A DNA stretch of 64,000 nt from Purshia tridentata. Taxonomy: Eukaryota; Streptophyta; Magnoliopsida; Rosales; Rosaceae. Within the stretch, counting starts at the first letter, position 1. Every line of letters starts with the position of its first letter. Below, one piece after another: positions 53,555-63,914 of the stretch. Below the pieces are notes generated by a model. It was not told the origin of the DNA and made no database searches. It saw only the letters and a list, made by a program, of their open reading frames with translations. The stretch covers positions 1 to 64,000 of the forward strand of contig QANT01004704.1 of assembly GCA_003254885.1 (NCBI GenBank), written 5' to 3'. The translations under genes and the position numbers were made by a program.

Positions 53555-53670
53555 GAACCAGATAAATATGATCAGTTTGTAAACTTTGTGAGGTATATTA
53601 ATTAACCTTGTTTGAGTTTTTTAGCCTTTAAACCCAAATTAGGAGTGCTTTGTTAATTTTAATTTTGATG
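53555..53670 (+). pseudogene. Relic of the receptor-kinase 3' end
   Basis: The sequence from 'ccagataaatatgatcag' to 'gttaattttaatt' matches the stop-codon region and 3' UTR of the intact kinase (52014-52125), sharing 'attaaccttgttt' and 'tttagcct'. It is all that remains of a second downstream copy. Confidence 0.7.
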
Positions 53671-54426
53671 GGCATAACCATGAACACCTTTTTTACTGTG
53701 AGAATTTGTCCCTTTCGAAACCCTTTACCCTACTAAACTATTTTCTTTAGAGCATTCAATTTACCTTTTTGACTGAGAATTTGTCTTATACAATACGAGC
53801 AACCATCAATATTATTCGCTTATTGGCATTAAAGAAAAATATATATTCTCTTAATCACACAATTACCCTATTGATCAAATATCCTAAGATTCGAGTCTGG
53901 TCCAAGGCTAGAAGCCCGATTATAAAAGTATTGAGTATTACTATCCACACCCAAATTTTTGGTCACTACACCAAGTGGCCAAAAAGGTTTTTCAAATTTT
54001 TGTATTTGACCCTTATTTTTGCGCCAAATTCGAGAACAAATTTTAAAGTGTATAATAAATAACATTTCTACACCTTAAAGTAACAACTCTATAATAACTC
54101 AATCAAAAGTTTTTTTTATTAAAAAAATAAAAAACCAATTAAACGTGCACATATAGACTCATCCGGTCTTGAATGAATTTCTTTTTCTCCCTTTAATTTC
54201 ATAAATAATTGAAATTATACATTTGTTTAAGCTACAAACATACACAGCTAATAATATCATCGTATAGCTCTTTCTTGGCCAACACACATGAGAAGCAGCT
54301 AGAAGAAGAATATGTCTTCTTGCAAATTAATAACTATATATCCTCTTTACAGGTGCGTACATGAGAATTACATCTACGTCGACATAACTAAAATATGATT
54401 ACACAGACAATGAAGGAAGGAAGCAA

Positions 54427-54690
54427 TTAATGGCCAGACCCCTTCCTGCTAGGTCCAGAAGCCAGCGTAGACATTTGATACCTTACCAAAACCCTGTAGC
54501 TCTTCTTCTTGTTAGAGCTGGGAAGCGAAGTTTTCTCAACACGTCCACGCCCGTCAGCAGCAACTGCAGCTTCACTATTCATCTTGCTCGCGACTTTGGA
54601 TCGAAGGCCTCTACATTCGACTAGAACAACATCATTAGATTGTCCGAATACTAGCAAGGCTAAAAGAAACAGACATAGGCAGTGTCTCAT
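54427..54690 (-). CDS. PIP/PIPL-type secreted peptide precursor
   Basis: Single-exon gene of 87 residues. A signal peptide is clear (MRHCLCLFLLALLVFGQS, about residues 1-26), followed by a variable, basic pro-region (KVASKMNSEAAV, SNKKKSYRVL), and the protein ends exactly in LASGPSRKGSGH. This fits the SGPSxxGxGH motif of PAMP-induced secreted peptides (PIP and PIP-like), related to IDA and CEP peptides; Arabidopsis PIP1 is perceived by RLK7 and amplifies immunity. The mature peptide is expected to be released by proteolysis and hydroxylated at Pro; both are inference. A TATATA box lies at 54742-54747. In Arabidopsis PIP2 and PIP3 sit beside MRG1/MEE59 and UGT84B genes respectively, the same neighbours as here. 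Confidence 0.88.
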   Translation of the reverse strand: MRHCLCLFLLALLVFGQSNDVVLVECRGLRSKVASKMNSEAAVAADGRGRVEKTSLPSSNKKKSYRVLVRYQMSTLASGPSRKGSGH

Positions 54691-54831
54691 TCTCCTGATG
54701 CTTGGAAGTCTTAAAAAGTGTTTTGTGATGAGTACCCCAACTATATAGGATGATTCTTTCTTTCAATTAATATATATATATGATATTCGTTGAAACAAAA
54801 AGAATGGAGCAGAATAAAGATTGGGTTACAA

Positions 54832-55058
54832 GGGGCATCTTCATTTCATAAGCTAATTTAAGGACCCTTGTATAAGGGTGGGGTGGTAAAGGACGGTGAA
54901 GAGCTTTTTGGTGTGTGGGGCCATTAAAAGGGAGTCTTTGACCAGGGGCATCTTCATTTCATAAGCTAATTTAAGGACCTTTGTATAAGGGTGGGGTGGT
55001 AAAGGACGGTGAAGAGCTTTTTGGTGTGTGGGGCCATTAAAAAGGAGTCTTTGACCCA
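54832..55058. repeat. 113-bp tandem duplication upstream of the PIP-like gene
   Basis: Two nearly identical copies start ggggcatcttcatttcat at 54832 and 54945 and end near ggagtctttgacc. They differ at a few bases. They begin 142 bp upstream of the start codon, so they may alter spacing of promoter elements. Confidence 0.9.
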
Positions 55059-55059
55059 A

Positions 55060-58000
55060 ATTTTTTTTTCTATTGGAGGATCAATTTGATGACTCATGAA
55101 GTTGAGGCACAGACATTGGAAGTGAGCTTCACTTTCACATTTGGCTCCGTCCAGATTCTTGACTTGTGAACATGTGGGTTACTAGTTTGGGTTACACAGG
55201 TCGGTTGGTTGGTTGGTATGGTTCACACGCGCTCTCACTTAAGTAGGTGCGTGTATATAATCATATATAATGGATTTATTATAAATTCATTGATTCATAA
55301 TATTTTTAAGTGTGTGCAGAATCAGATGTGATCAACTTTTAAATTTTTTAATGCATGAAACAAGTAAATATCAGTATAAAGTAGAGGGTTGAACTTGAGA
55401 GTATCCCATATTGTGAGGAATGTAAAGTTTTATCTTCAATATATAATATTTTGAGTGGGTGCATAATTAGATTGTTATAATATGGTTTAGATCATTAGAC
55501 GTCTACACTTATGTATTGTTACTTGATTTAAATTTCAATATTTTAAGTTTTCTATAGGTTTTTTTTTGTAAATTTTCAGTATGTTGGATACTCTAACTTC
55601 TTCATAGAGAACTTATTTATCGATCAATATTTAACCAATATGTGTACGTGCTGCAAAGTTGCTTGGTGTTCTCAAATGTCAAGATCACATAAACAATGGT
55701 CTAAATGGTTTTATATAATGAATGAATCTTCCCTTTTTATTTTCACATTCCTTCTTCCACCTCTTGCGATCAACCAGACAACAAAGCAACGGTACTACAA
55801 AGCTGGATCCACATTTGTCAGTGTCATGGGAATCCAAAATTGGTGGATGTAATATTTTCAGGAAAAGAGCGAGCCAAGGATACTGTCATTTTAGTGAAAA
55901 ATAATTAAAGAAAATATATGGTGTGAACGTGAAGATGGTAACTATTAAATCAGAACAAGTATTCGAGTGCTATTGTGCTCATTGCAAAAATATAGTGGTG
56001 AGAATCACCAACATGTTAGTTGATACATGTTCCTTAAGTAACATGCATCAATCATCTAGTATAGTGATAAACAAAATACTTTTTTGAATATTATATTCTC
56101 CTTATATTTAAAAGCATAATAAATTAAGCATTAATGATGTGTACATTGCTAGAATCAATTACTTATTTTTGTTTTTTTAGTTTTGATTGTGCAAGATAAT
56201 TAGTTTTATATATGTAATGATACATACTAGGCTTTTCCCACATCAGCATAGTCACCATCATAAATATGGTAATCCAGTCACACATTTGGTAATTGGTCGA
56301 CTCAACTCAAGGCCACTTCTTTATGTGAACATCGATCACCGAACGCTATTAGATATGTGGTGTAGGATATCATACTTATAATGTTACTCATGTTTGTATT
56401 TTCTTTGGAAATTATTTTTATATCCTTAAATTATGTCATGTGTCTTGCTTTTATCTTATGAAACTTTTCTTGACTTTTCAAACTTATCTTCTTGTTTTAC
56501 TTTGGCTCATGTCGTCAAGTTTATCACACTTATTTTATTTTTATTTTTTTAAGTTAAGAGTAAATGAGTTTAAACTTAAATACATTATGAGTAATTCTAC
56601 AATATTTCTAACGATCACATTTATTATTATTTAAATTCACTTAACACTTACATAAAATAAGTAAATATCACATCAATTTAGCTAACAAACAAATAGGAGA
56701 TGAGACTTACAACTTAGACAATTTAACACGAAATAGAGTTTTAAACGGAAGTGAATCAAAAAAAATTTCGAGATTAAAATCATAAACTAAAAAAAATTGA
56801 GGGGCATAAGCATAAGTGCATAACTAAGCTCATTTTCTGTTTATATTCTTTTAATTTTGGCCCAATTCCAATCAATATTATATGATATTTGGGGATGCGA
56901 TTAAATAATATAAAAACAATCGAAGGACAAGATAGAAATAGAACGAAACAAAACAACAGATTTAATAGGTGGAGAAAACATGCAACCTGCATAACCCAAA
57001 TTTTATATACAAAAAAATATTCAATAATTGGTGCATTGATAGACAATCATGAACTTTCTGAATTTGAACACGCAACTTCATAATTTTGTCTCAGAAAACA
57101 AGAAAACTTAATTATTTTGTTAGCAAAAATGTGTCATGTGAACGTGGTATGTGGTACGGACGCTAATCTAACCTTTGGTTGATTCTTAGCACGTATTGTT
57201 CTGAACCATTAGATCTGGCGGCAAGATATTATACAGCGTTTGCTAGCTTTGGCCTTTTGGTGCTAATGCTATCCTTCATTTAGAAGGTGGGAGTTTTTAA
57301 TGCTACATCGGACTTCGTCTTTATAGAAATAATCACCTGCTCTGCTCACTATATAGTACTCATTCCATTATTATAGTACGAGAACTTCAATAATGAAAAC
57401 TATTAATTTTTCTAATTACTTTTTCATAGTTTATAGGCTGTCTCTATACACAATTAGTCAAATTAGTAATTCTTTAGTTATAATTATTAATATTTTTAAA
57501 TCTTAGATCTTGAATAAATAACTTAAAATTTATATATGTCTTATAATATGAGTGGTTTAATCAGTGTGCCACATATTGTTATTTGTTACAACTTATCACC
57601 ACAAATAAAAAATGTTTAGTAAATTTGACAAAAACCCTTAAAATCCATTTTTCTTATAGAAAAACTCATGTGATTTTCTTTTAGAAAAAGTCATGTGATT
57701 TTCTTTTCATGGATTTACCCCCTTTGACTATTTGTCAGCTCACAAAATTTTCATTTCAATCTCCATGAGTCAACATCATTAAATATTCTAATTTTAGAGT
57801 CCCTCAAATGTCCTTAACACATACATTAATTTTTCTTTACTACATTATATTTTGTATTTGGAAACATCTTGTTTTCCTCTTTAAATCTTGGATTTTAAAT
57901 CTCATTGTATTTAATTTTTGAATAGTTTTTGAATTTCATAAATAGAATTCAAATTTGATTCAATCATATATATATATATATCCCATATATGATTTTCTCC

Positions 58001-58528
58001 ACCCTAGCTATATATTAGGATTGTAGTCCATATTTGTAGGTAAATTGATAATAAAGTATAATGTAGGTGAATTAATAATGAAGTATAATGTAGGTAAATT
58101 GATTTTTTCAGTAAATAGGTGAATCCTATGATGTATTAGGAGTACCTGATATTAACCAACATTATTAGTTTGATGCACAAGTCTATATTAAATTACCTGA
58201 TTCGCAAGTATTAAACTAATGGTGTTTGGGGATGAATTATCTTTTTTAAAATTTTAATCTACAATTCAAATTATTATTATTTTTTGGGAATTTAAGTACA
58301 TGTTATAATTCATGGATCAAATTTGTGACGTGAATCGTGATATGACTGGCTTAATTAGTGTAGGCACTTGATTTAGGATGAGAGATTTTCTACCAAATTT
58401 AAACGTTATTTGAATCAAATAAAATAGGAGTACAAAATCCCTTCCTGAATATAAAAAAGAAACAAAAATATGCGGCAGTCAATTAACCAAAAAACTGGCT
58501 CGGCAGGTCGCGCATGGTTGACTAGGAT
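55060..58528. other. AT-rich intergenic DNA
   Basis: No gene supported. Short frames at 55640-55904, 56440-56634 and 56889-57083 have no recognisable product. A short tandem phrase 'tcatgtgattttcttttag' repeats near 57665 and 57687, and 'aagtataatgtaggt' repeats near 58052 and 58081. Confidence 0.5.
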
Positions 58529-59917
58529 CTACGAGCAAGATTGCCCAGAAATTTCACCGATAAACTGATCAATATTCTGGTCAGAAGAACCACCATCCTC
58601 CAACGCTCTCTTCGCCTTCTCCTTCAACTCCACGGCCCTTCTCTTCATCTCCGCCGCCTTCGGCCCACCAGCAACAACCTCCTCAATGCATCTCCCTACA
58701 TCTTCTGCCCCGGCAATCCCATCTTCACCAACTCTCACCCTCACACCCACCTTGAAAACATGAACCAAAAGCTTCGCATTCGTCGGCTGATCCGTCCACT
58801 CCGGATAAGCCACGACGGGCACGCCCGAGACCACGGTCTCCAGCGTCGAGTTCCACCCGCCGTGGGTCATGAAGCAACCCACTGCGCGGTGCATGAGCAC
58901 CTTCTCTTGAGAGCACCACTTGACCACCATGCCTCTCTCTTTCGTCTCTTCCAAGAACCCAGATGGCAATTCACCCACTTTCTTCTTCGAGCCTTCGGCT
59001 GGAGGCGTTAAAACCCAGAGAAACCGTCTGTTGCTGTTCTTCAACGCCATGGAAATGTTGTCTATTTGGTTTTGGGACAGGACTGTTGTCCTGCCAAACG
59101 AGGCGTAGATAACAGAGGACATGGGTTGCTTGTGGAGCCATTCTATGCAGGAGTCTTCGGCTTTCCACATATCAAAGTGGAGGGTATTTGTGTCATTTTC
59201 TTCTTTCCCGAGTTGAAACGGAGAGACCAATGGGCCAATTGGGCGAATCGGAATGAGGGAATCCATGGCGTCTATAATCCCCTTCTCGAGCTCGTAAAAC
59301 GAATTGCCCAGAACCCATCTCGCCTTCTCCGAAACCCGAACCGAATCCGATATCAATTTCTTGAAGTGGTCAGGACTGGAAGGGAGAATAGTGCTGGGAA
59401 GATCTGTTAGTTCTAATCCCGGTATGCCAGGACACTCTACAGCTTCACCCCCCGAGCTTGAAAACGGGACTAACAAGTTCTTAGAGTAGCGGTAGAGAAT
59501 CGAAAACGTCGCGCAGGACTGGTTCCAGAGCAGAGCATAGGGGATTCCATGGTCGGCTGCCACGTCAGCGACCCACGAGATGAAGGGGTTGAAGACTATG
59601 CAGGACAGTTTTTTAGTGATGGTGAAGTTGGTGATGAGGTTTGAGAGGTTTTCAGAGCCTGTGGTTTGGAGGGTGTGAAGGGTCTGTGCGACGTCGTCGC
59701 GGTCGAAGTCGGCGGTGAGGCCGTCAGAGAAGAACTGGAGTTGGAGTCTTGGGTTTTGGAAGGTGAGATTGTTAATAATGCTTGGGGTGGTGGCGAGGGT
59801 GACGTGGACACCTTTAGATGTTAGGCGTCTGGCGAATTTGAGCATGGGGTTCATGTGGGCTTGTAGTGCCACCACAAATAGGACATGGAGTTGTTGATGA
59901 TCATCGTCGGCAGGCAT
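58529..59917 (-). CDS. UDP-glucosyltransferase, UGT84B-like
   Basis: Single-exon GT1 enzyme of 462 residues from ATG at 59917; an upstream in-frame ATG (60013) would add a 32-residue non-conserved leader and is less likely. It transfers glucose from UDP-glucose to small molecules in the cytosol. Catalytic His21 is in ALQAHMNPM. The PSPG box spans residues 334-377, from WCSQEKVLMH to PEWTDQ, with GGWNS and the final Gln that favours UDP-glucose. The acceptor-side sequence (FFSDGLTADFDRDD) resembles the UGT84 group, which makes glucose esters of carboxylic acids; UGT84B1 acts on indole-3-acetate. The acceptor here is not proven. Next to a PIP-type gene, as Arabidopsis UGT84B1/B2 are next to PIP3. 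GC-rich codon use compared with flanks. Confidence 0.9.
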   Translation of the reverse strand: MPADDDHQQLHVLFVVALQAHMNPMLKFARRLTSKGVHVTLATTPSIINNLTFQNPRLQLQFFSDGLTADFDRDDVAQTLHTLQTTGSENLSNLITNFTITKKLSCIVFNPFISWVADVAADHGIPYALLWNQSCATFSILYRYSKNLLVPFSSSGGEAVECPGIPGLELTDLPSTILPSSPDHFKKLISDSVRVSEKARWVLGNSFYELEKGIIDAMDSLIPIRPIGPLVSPFQLGKEENDTNTLHFDMWKAEDSCIEWLHKQPMSSVIYASFGRTTVLSQNQIDNISMALKNSNRRFLWVLTPPAEGSKKKVGELPSGFLEETKERGMVVKWCSQEKVLMHRAVGCFMTHGGWNSTLETVVSGVPVVAYPEWTDQPTNAKLLVHVFKVGVRVRVGEDGIAGAEDVGRCIEEVVAGGPKAAEMKRRAVELKEKAKRALEDGGSSDQNIDQFIGEISGQSCS

Positions 59918-61858
59918 GGTTTTTTTCTGAGAGATGGAGAGGACAGTAAGAACGCAATGACTAGAAGAAGAAGATGATAATGAATTGAACGTAGTATTTA
60001 TTATTTTCCACATTTGTTTATAATGTTACATAGTTTCTTAGTTTGTTAGTTAAATCCTTCTTTTTGTTTTGGTAGGGTACGTATGAGTCGACTTAAATGA
60101 CATGGAAGGTTTGTTTAATCTGCAGGGAATCAAATTTCTAATCAACTACTTGGATTAGATTAGAGCATCTCTAAATCTCTAATGGTGAAGTTTCTTTTGG
60201 CTTTTATATATCTAAAGTTACTTTTATAGTAATATTTTATCGCAAATATAAGATAGGAATGATATCCAAAACTGCTTCAAATTAAATTATAGCATAATAG
60301 CTTTTTAATGGTTTGGGTGGGTCGGTTTGAGATCCAAATCGCAACCCAAACTGATATATGGGTTTTGTTTGGACTTTATGCGGGATGGCTGGAATCTGAG
60401 GTTGTGTTGTGTCCAACTCTGCTAAAAATGCTCATGCCAATGCCAAAAACAAAGCTTCAGTGTCGGTCGGCTCATTCTCGCTTTTTATCTTATGTTGGTA
60501 TTTTTTTCATTTAAATGTGTTAAAATATGGAGAAATTTGTTTAAATAATCATAACATCATGTATATGCTAATATTGTATTAGTAATTCACTTAAATTATA
60601 ATAATATATATAATTATTAATATTTAAACCCTAAATAACAACACTCAACACATCATGTGTTGTTAACTTGTTATGAACTTATGGTCCACCCAATTTTTTT
60701 GTCAAAAGATGACTTTGGCACACCTATAAGTATATATGGCATGAGAGCATTGGAGACGCTCCAAGGATAAGGAGAGCCGTACAAGAAAAGCCAGACCACT
60801 AAGCATCCACCGCAATTGTCTGCATCAATCTACGTATCTATACGTACTTGAATATACAAGTATATCTTATCACGGAGCTACAATGATGGCTATTTTGAGT
60901 TTTGGACAATAAAAATAAATAAATAGACAAACTAGGGCCGTATGCATAAAGCATGAATTACATATTCAACTTTGTACCCATTTTTGTACGAGCATGGATT
61001 GTATACCCAGCTTGGTACTCGTTTTGGTACCAAACTTGCAGTCCTAGTTTTTCTTTCTATTTATACTTATTTTTTCTTTTTCCCTCTAATCAAAATATCT
61101 GATGGATATACCCCTAATACCCCTGGTCCAATTGATATATTATAATTAGAGCAGTCTCGCAGTCATCATAAAAGAAATCAAGTCACACTACACCATCCAC
61201 AGCCACCGATTGGAATTCAAACATGCAGATATGGTCTCCTTGACTCTTTTTTCTTTGCTTCCTCCCAAGAGGAAAGAAGTTTCCGATGGCTTTGGGCAGC
61301 CGGCGACGCCTACAAGATTCAACCACTGTTTCCATGAATTTCTATTATTTTTTCCACACCTTCTAAGTTTCTAACTTGGAGTCACAATCCATTCATAGTT
61401 TTAAATCCTTTTTCTACATGTTAGCTAGAGAATATGAACCATCCGTGTTGTTTCCTAAGTCCTAAACATGCACGTTTGTTTGAAAGTTATATGGTATATA
61501 TATGTTGCATTCCAAATACCTTGGTCAAAGCAACGTCATCTTTATTTACCAACTTTAGAAATTTAAATGATGTATACTCTAATACTCTTCCTCTCACGTT
61601 CATGTGAAAAAGACACACAAATGTAGATAGTATAGAAAAAACACATTCTATTTGTTAACATGATAAATTAAAAGTGTGATTTACAAATAAGAGGGATGAA
61701 GAATGAATTAATCAATCATGAGGACCAATGGAGGAGATGTAGCTACATGTGATGTGTTAATTGTATTTAGACTATATATATTGACTAACATATGCCAAGT
61801 ATCTTAGTCAAAGAAACCTCTTTCTCAGTCTTATTTGAATATTACCAAGTACCAACAT
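59918..61858. other. AT-rich intergenic DNA between divergent genes
   Basis: No gene supported. The left edge is the promoter and leader of the UGT gene, and the right edge is the promoter of the repeat-peptide gene. Otherwise unremarkable. Confidence 0.5.
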
Positions 61859-61866
61859 TATAAATA
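61859..61866 (+). promoter_or_regulatory. TATA box of the repeat-peptide gene
   Basis: TATAAATA, 140 bases before the start codon, with a CT-rich leader between them. Confidence 0.7.
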
Positions 61867-61998
61867 GGACTCGCCCAACGTGCTTCGTATTACAAACACA
61901 AATAGAAATTATAGAACCCAAGAATTGCGGAGCCTTTTCTCTTCCCTCTCTCCCTACACATCTTTCTCTTCATCCTTTGCATATTGCCCAAATCCAGC

Positions 61999-62547
61999 AT
62001 GACAACCAAATGCGTCACTTTCTTTTGTTTGCTTCTTTTGCTCAACTCCTCCACATTCATTCAAGTGACTGGTAGACCCTTGAATATTATCAACTACCGA
62101 AGCTCTGGTGGTAAAGCAATCAGAGGTTTCTCTGATGGGCTCTCTCTTGGGGCCATCAAACAATCGGGCCCAAGCCCAGGTCAGGGTCACAAGTTCACAA
62201 ACCAGCAGACCCTTGGAGGGATAAAGAACTCTGGCCCAAGCCCTGGTGCTGGAAACAAATACACAAACTTTGAGACCCTCGGAGGGATTAAGAACTCAGG
62301 CCCAAGCCCAGGTACTGGAAACAAATTTGCAGACGTTGAGACCCTCGGAGGGATTAAGGACTCCGGCCCAAGCCCAGGTACTGGAAACAAATTTTCAGAA
62401 GATAAGACCCTTGGAGGGGTTAAGGACTCCGGCCCAAGCCCAGGAACTGGAAATAAATTTGCAGACGTTGAGACCCTTGGAGGGGTTAAGGACTCGGGCC
62501 CAAGCCCAGGTCAAGGAAACAAATTTACAAACGACATACATCAGTGA
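61999..62547 (+). CDS. Secreted precursor with six 22-residue SGPSPG peptide repeats
   Basis: Single-exon gene, 182 residues. Signal peptide at about residues 1-24 (MTTKCVTFFCLLLLL), a short pro-region, then six repeats of exactly 22 residues; SGPSPG begins at residues 56, 78, 100, 122, 144 and 166. The unit is roughly TLGGIK(N/D)SGPSPGxGNKF; the first copy has SPGQGHKF and the rest GN. The motif resembles PIP peptides (SGPS) and CEP peptides (SPGxGH), but the core is one residue shorter than SGPSxxGxGH and the copies are internal, not terminal. Copies could be released as multiple ligands, with Lys near each core as possible processing points; this is inference. No membrane segment follows the signal. 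It could also be a structural cell-wall protein, but the unit regularity argues for peptide signalling. Confidence 0.85.
   Translation: MTTKCVTFFCLLLLLNSSTFIQVTGRPLNIINYRSSGGKAIRGFSDGLSLGAIKQSGPSPGQGHKFTNQQTLGGIKNSGPSPGAGNKYTNFETLGGIKNSGPSPGTGNKFADVETLGGIKDSGPSPGTGNKFSEDKTLGGVKDSGPSPGTGNKFADVETLGGVKDSGPSPGQGNKFTNDIHQ
62164..62520 (+). repeat. 66-bp in-frame coding repeats
   Basis: Six units of 66 bp coding for the SGPSPG repeats. Later units are more alike (two differ mainly by the 'gcagacgttgagaccct' block), which points to recent duplication within the gene and likely copy-number variation. Confidence 0.9.
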
Positions 62548-63773
62548 TCACGGAATATTCCCTTCACTTTAGTGCAAATACTAGAAATATTCTTTTTGAA
62601 AAAATACTTAGATTCACGAGTGTATACTTCACTGTGTCTATCTCTCTCATCACATAGACATAGTGAGTATGTATACAACCGTTATTTAAAAGTTTTACTC
62701 ATTCTTTCTACTTATTGTCTATTTTTTTGGTTGGCTATGTATCTTCAAAATTAGTTCATATATTGTTCATTTCATTCTTTCTTCCAATTTAGTTTATCAT
62801 GTTATATCGAATCGTGTTCTCTTACCTCAATCAGAATTCATGATGTGAAATGTTTATATATGGAAGACCCATTTCAATAAAATCAAGATCCAAATATTGT
62901 ATTGTCATATGAAAAATTAAAGGCTGGAAATTCTACAGATTTGTACAATTGTATGAAGACACAAAATCAGGTTTCAATATATTATCGACTCAATTATCGA
63001 TTATATTGATCATTTGTTAGTAATTTATCAACCACATCCTTATAGTAATTTAAAGACAATTTTTTGCAAAGTGAAAAAGACTTGATGAAAATTATGGTAG
63101 ACAACTATATAGATAAATGGTGTAATATTAGTCGATCTATAATGTCTAAAAGTATAATACATATGTTTCTCTCATGTGCCATACCGACTAGGGGTGGGCA
63201 CGGGACGCTATTGACCTCATCTCGATCTCATCTTATGTTTTGGGTTTGATACCGGTTATGTATAGAGGCGGGCTTTTTGGGATTGTGGTACCATTCCATC
63301 TCGTCTCAAACGGATTCGGTTCGAACCGGTCCCAGTGCAAAATTTCAATTTTTGATTTTTTTCCTATAAATTCAATTTTCAACATGGGTGAATTGATCAA
63401 TCCAGCTATCAGTGCTCAGTACTCAATATCATCCTACCACTGCATGCATTGTTAGCTAAGTTGCAGAGCCAAGTTGAATTGGTAAGAACCGTTCGTGGTA
63501 TCCTCCAGCCAACTGAAAAAATATTTGTAAATGTACGTGGTATTTACCGTATTTTCATAAATTCCCAAATGATTCTAACTTTTTAAATCAATACAAAATG
63601 GTAAAAATGGAAATTTTTAAATTTTGTATCAATGCATAAAGGCTAAAGTTGGAATTTCAACAGGAAAAATTAGAGTGACAAGTCAGATTCTGGCTTTAAA
63701 AAAAAACAGAAGTGACAAGTCGGATGGATTCCTATGCAGTTATTATCCCGCGGTTGACTGCTCGTCAGCAAAA
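62548..63773. other. Intergenic DNA with a transposon-end-like stretch
   Basis: At 63190 'taggggtgggcacggg' is typical of a hAT-derived repeat end; the following 150 bp are GC-richer and contain 'cggttcgaaccggtccc'. The other end was not identified. The rest is AT-rich and featureless. Confidence 0.45.
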
Positions 63774-63914
63774 ATGAGGAATTCGTCGACGGACGACGAC
63801 TCCGCCACTGACGGCGACACCTCCAGCGGCAACACTCCGCCCTCCAATTCCAGACTCTACTCCGACAGCGAGAAGGTCCTTGCTTACCACGGCACTCGCA
63901 TCTACGAAGCCAAG
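63774..63914 (+). CDS. MRG1/MRG2-type chromatin reader, first exon (partial)
   Basis: Exon 1 of a gene that runs off the window. It encodes 47 residues: an acidic Ser-rich start (MRNSSTDDDSATDGD) then YSDSEKVLAYHGTRIYEAK, the beginning of the MRG chromo domain, which binds H3K4/K36 methylation. MRG1/MRG2 in Arabidopsis act with CONSTANS to activate FT. The coding exon most likely ends at 63914 with AAG|GCAAG, an unusual but known GC donor; the conserved protein continues VQK after this point, whereas reading through gives an unconserved ASHLSSLF. In Arabidopsis MRG1 (At4g37280) lies beside a PIP gene and MEE59, as here. Confidence 0.85.

Noticed and set aside
59918-60013. Upstream ATG of the UGT gene (MWKIINTTF leader)
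   Set aside because: The leader is not like UGT N-termini, which begin a few residues before the HVLFV strand; ATG at 59917 is preferred.
61984-61998. Extended start of the repeat-peptide gene (PKSS residues)
   Set aside because: The first codon would be TTG; the first ATG is at 61999 and directly precedes the signal peptide.
62246-62572. Gln-rich repeat protein in the +2 frame of the peptide gene
   Set aside because: Shadow of the 66-bp repeats; lacks a signal peptide or start context, while the main frame has both.
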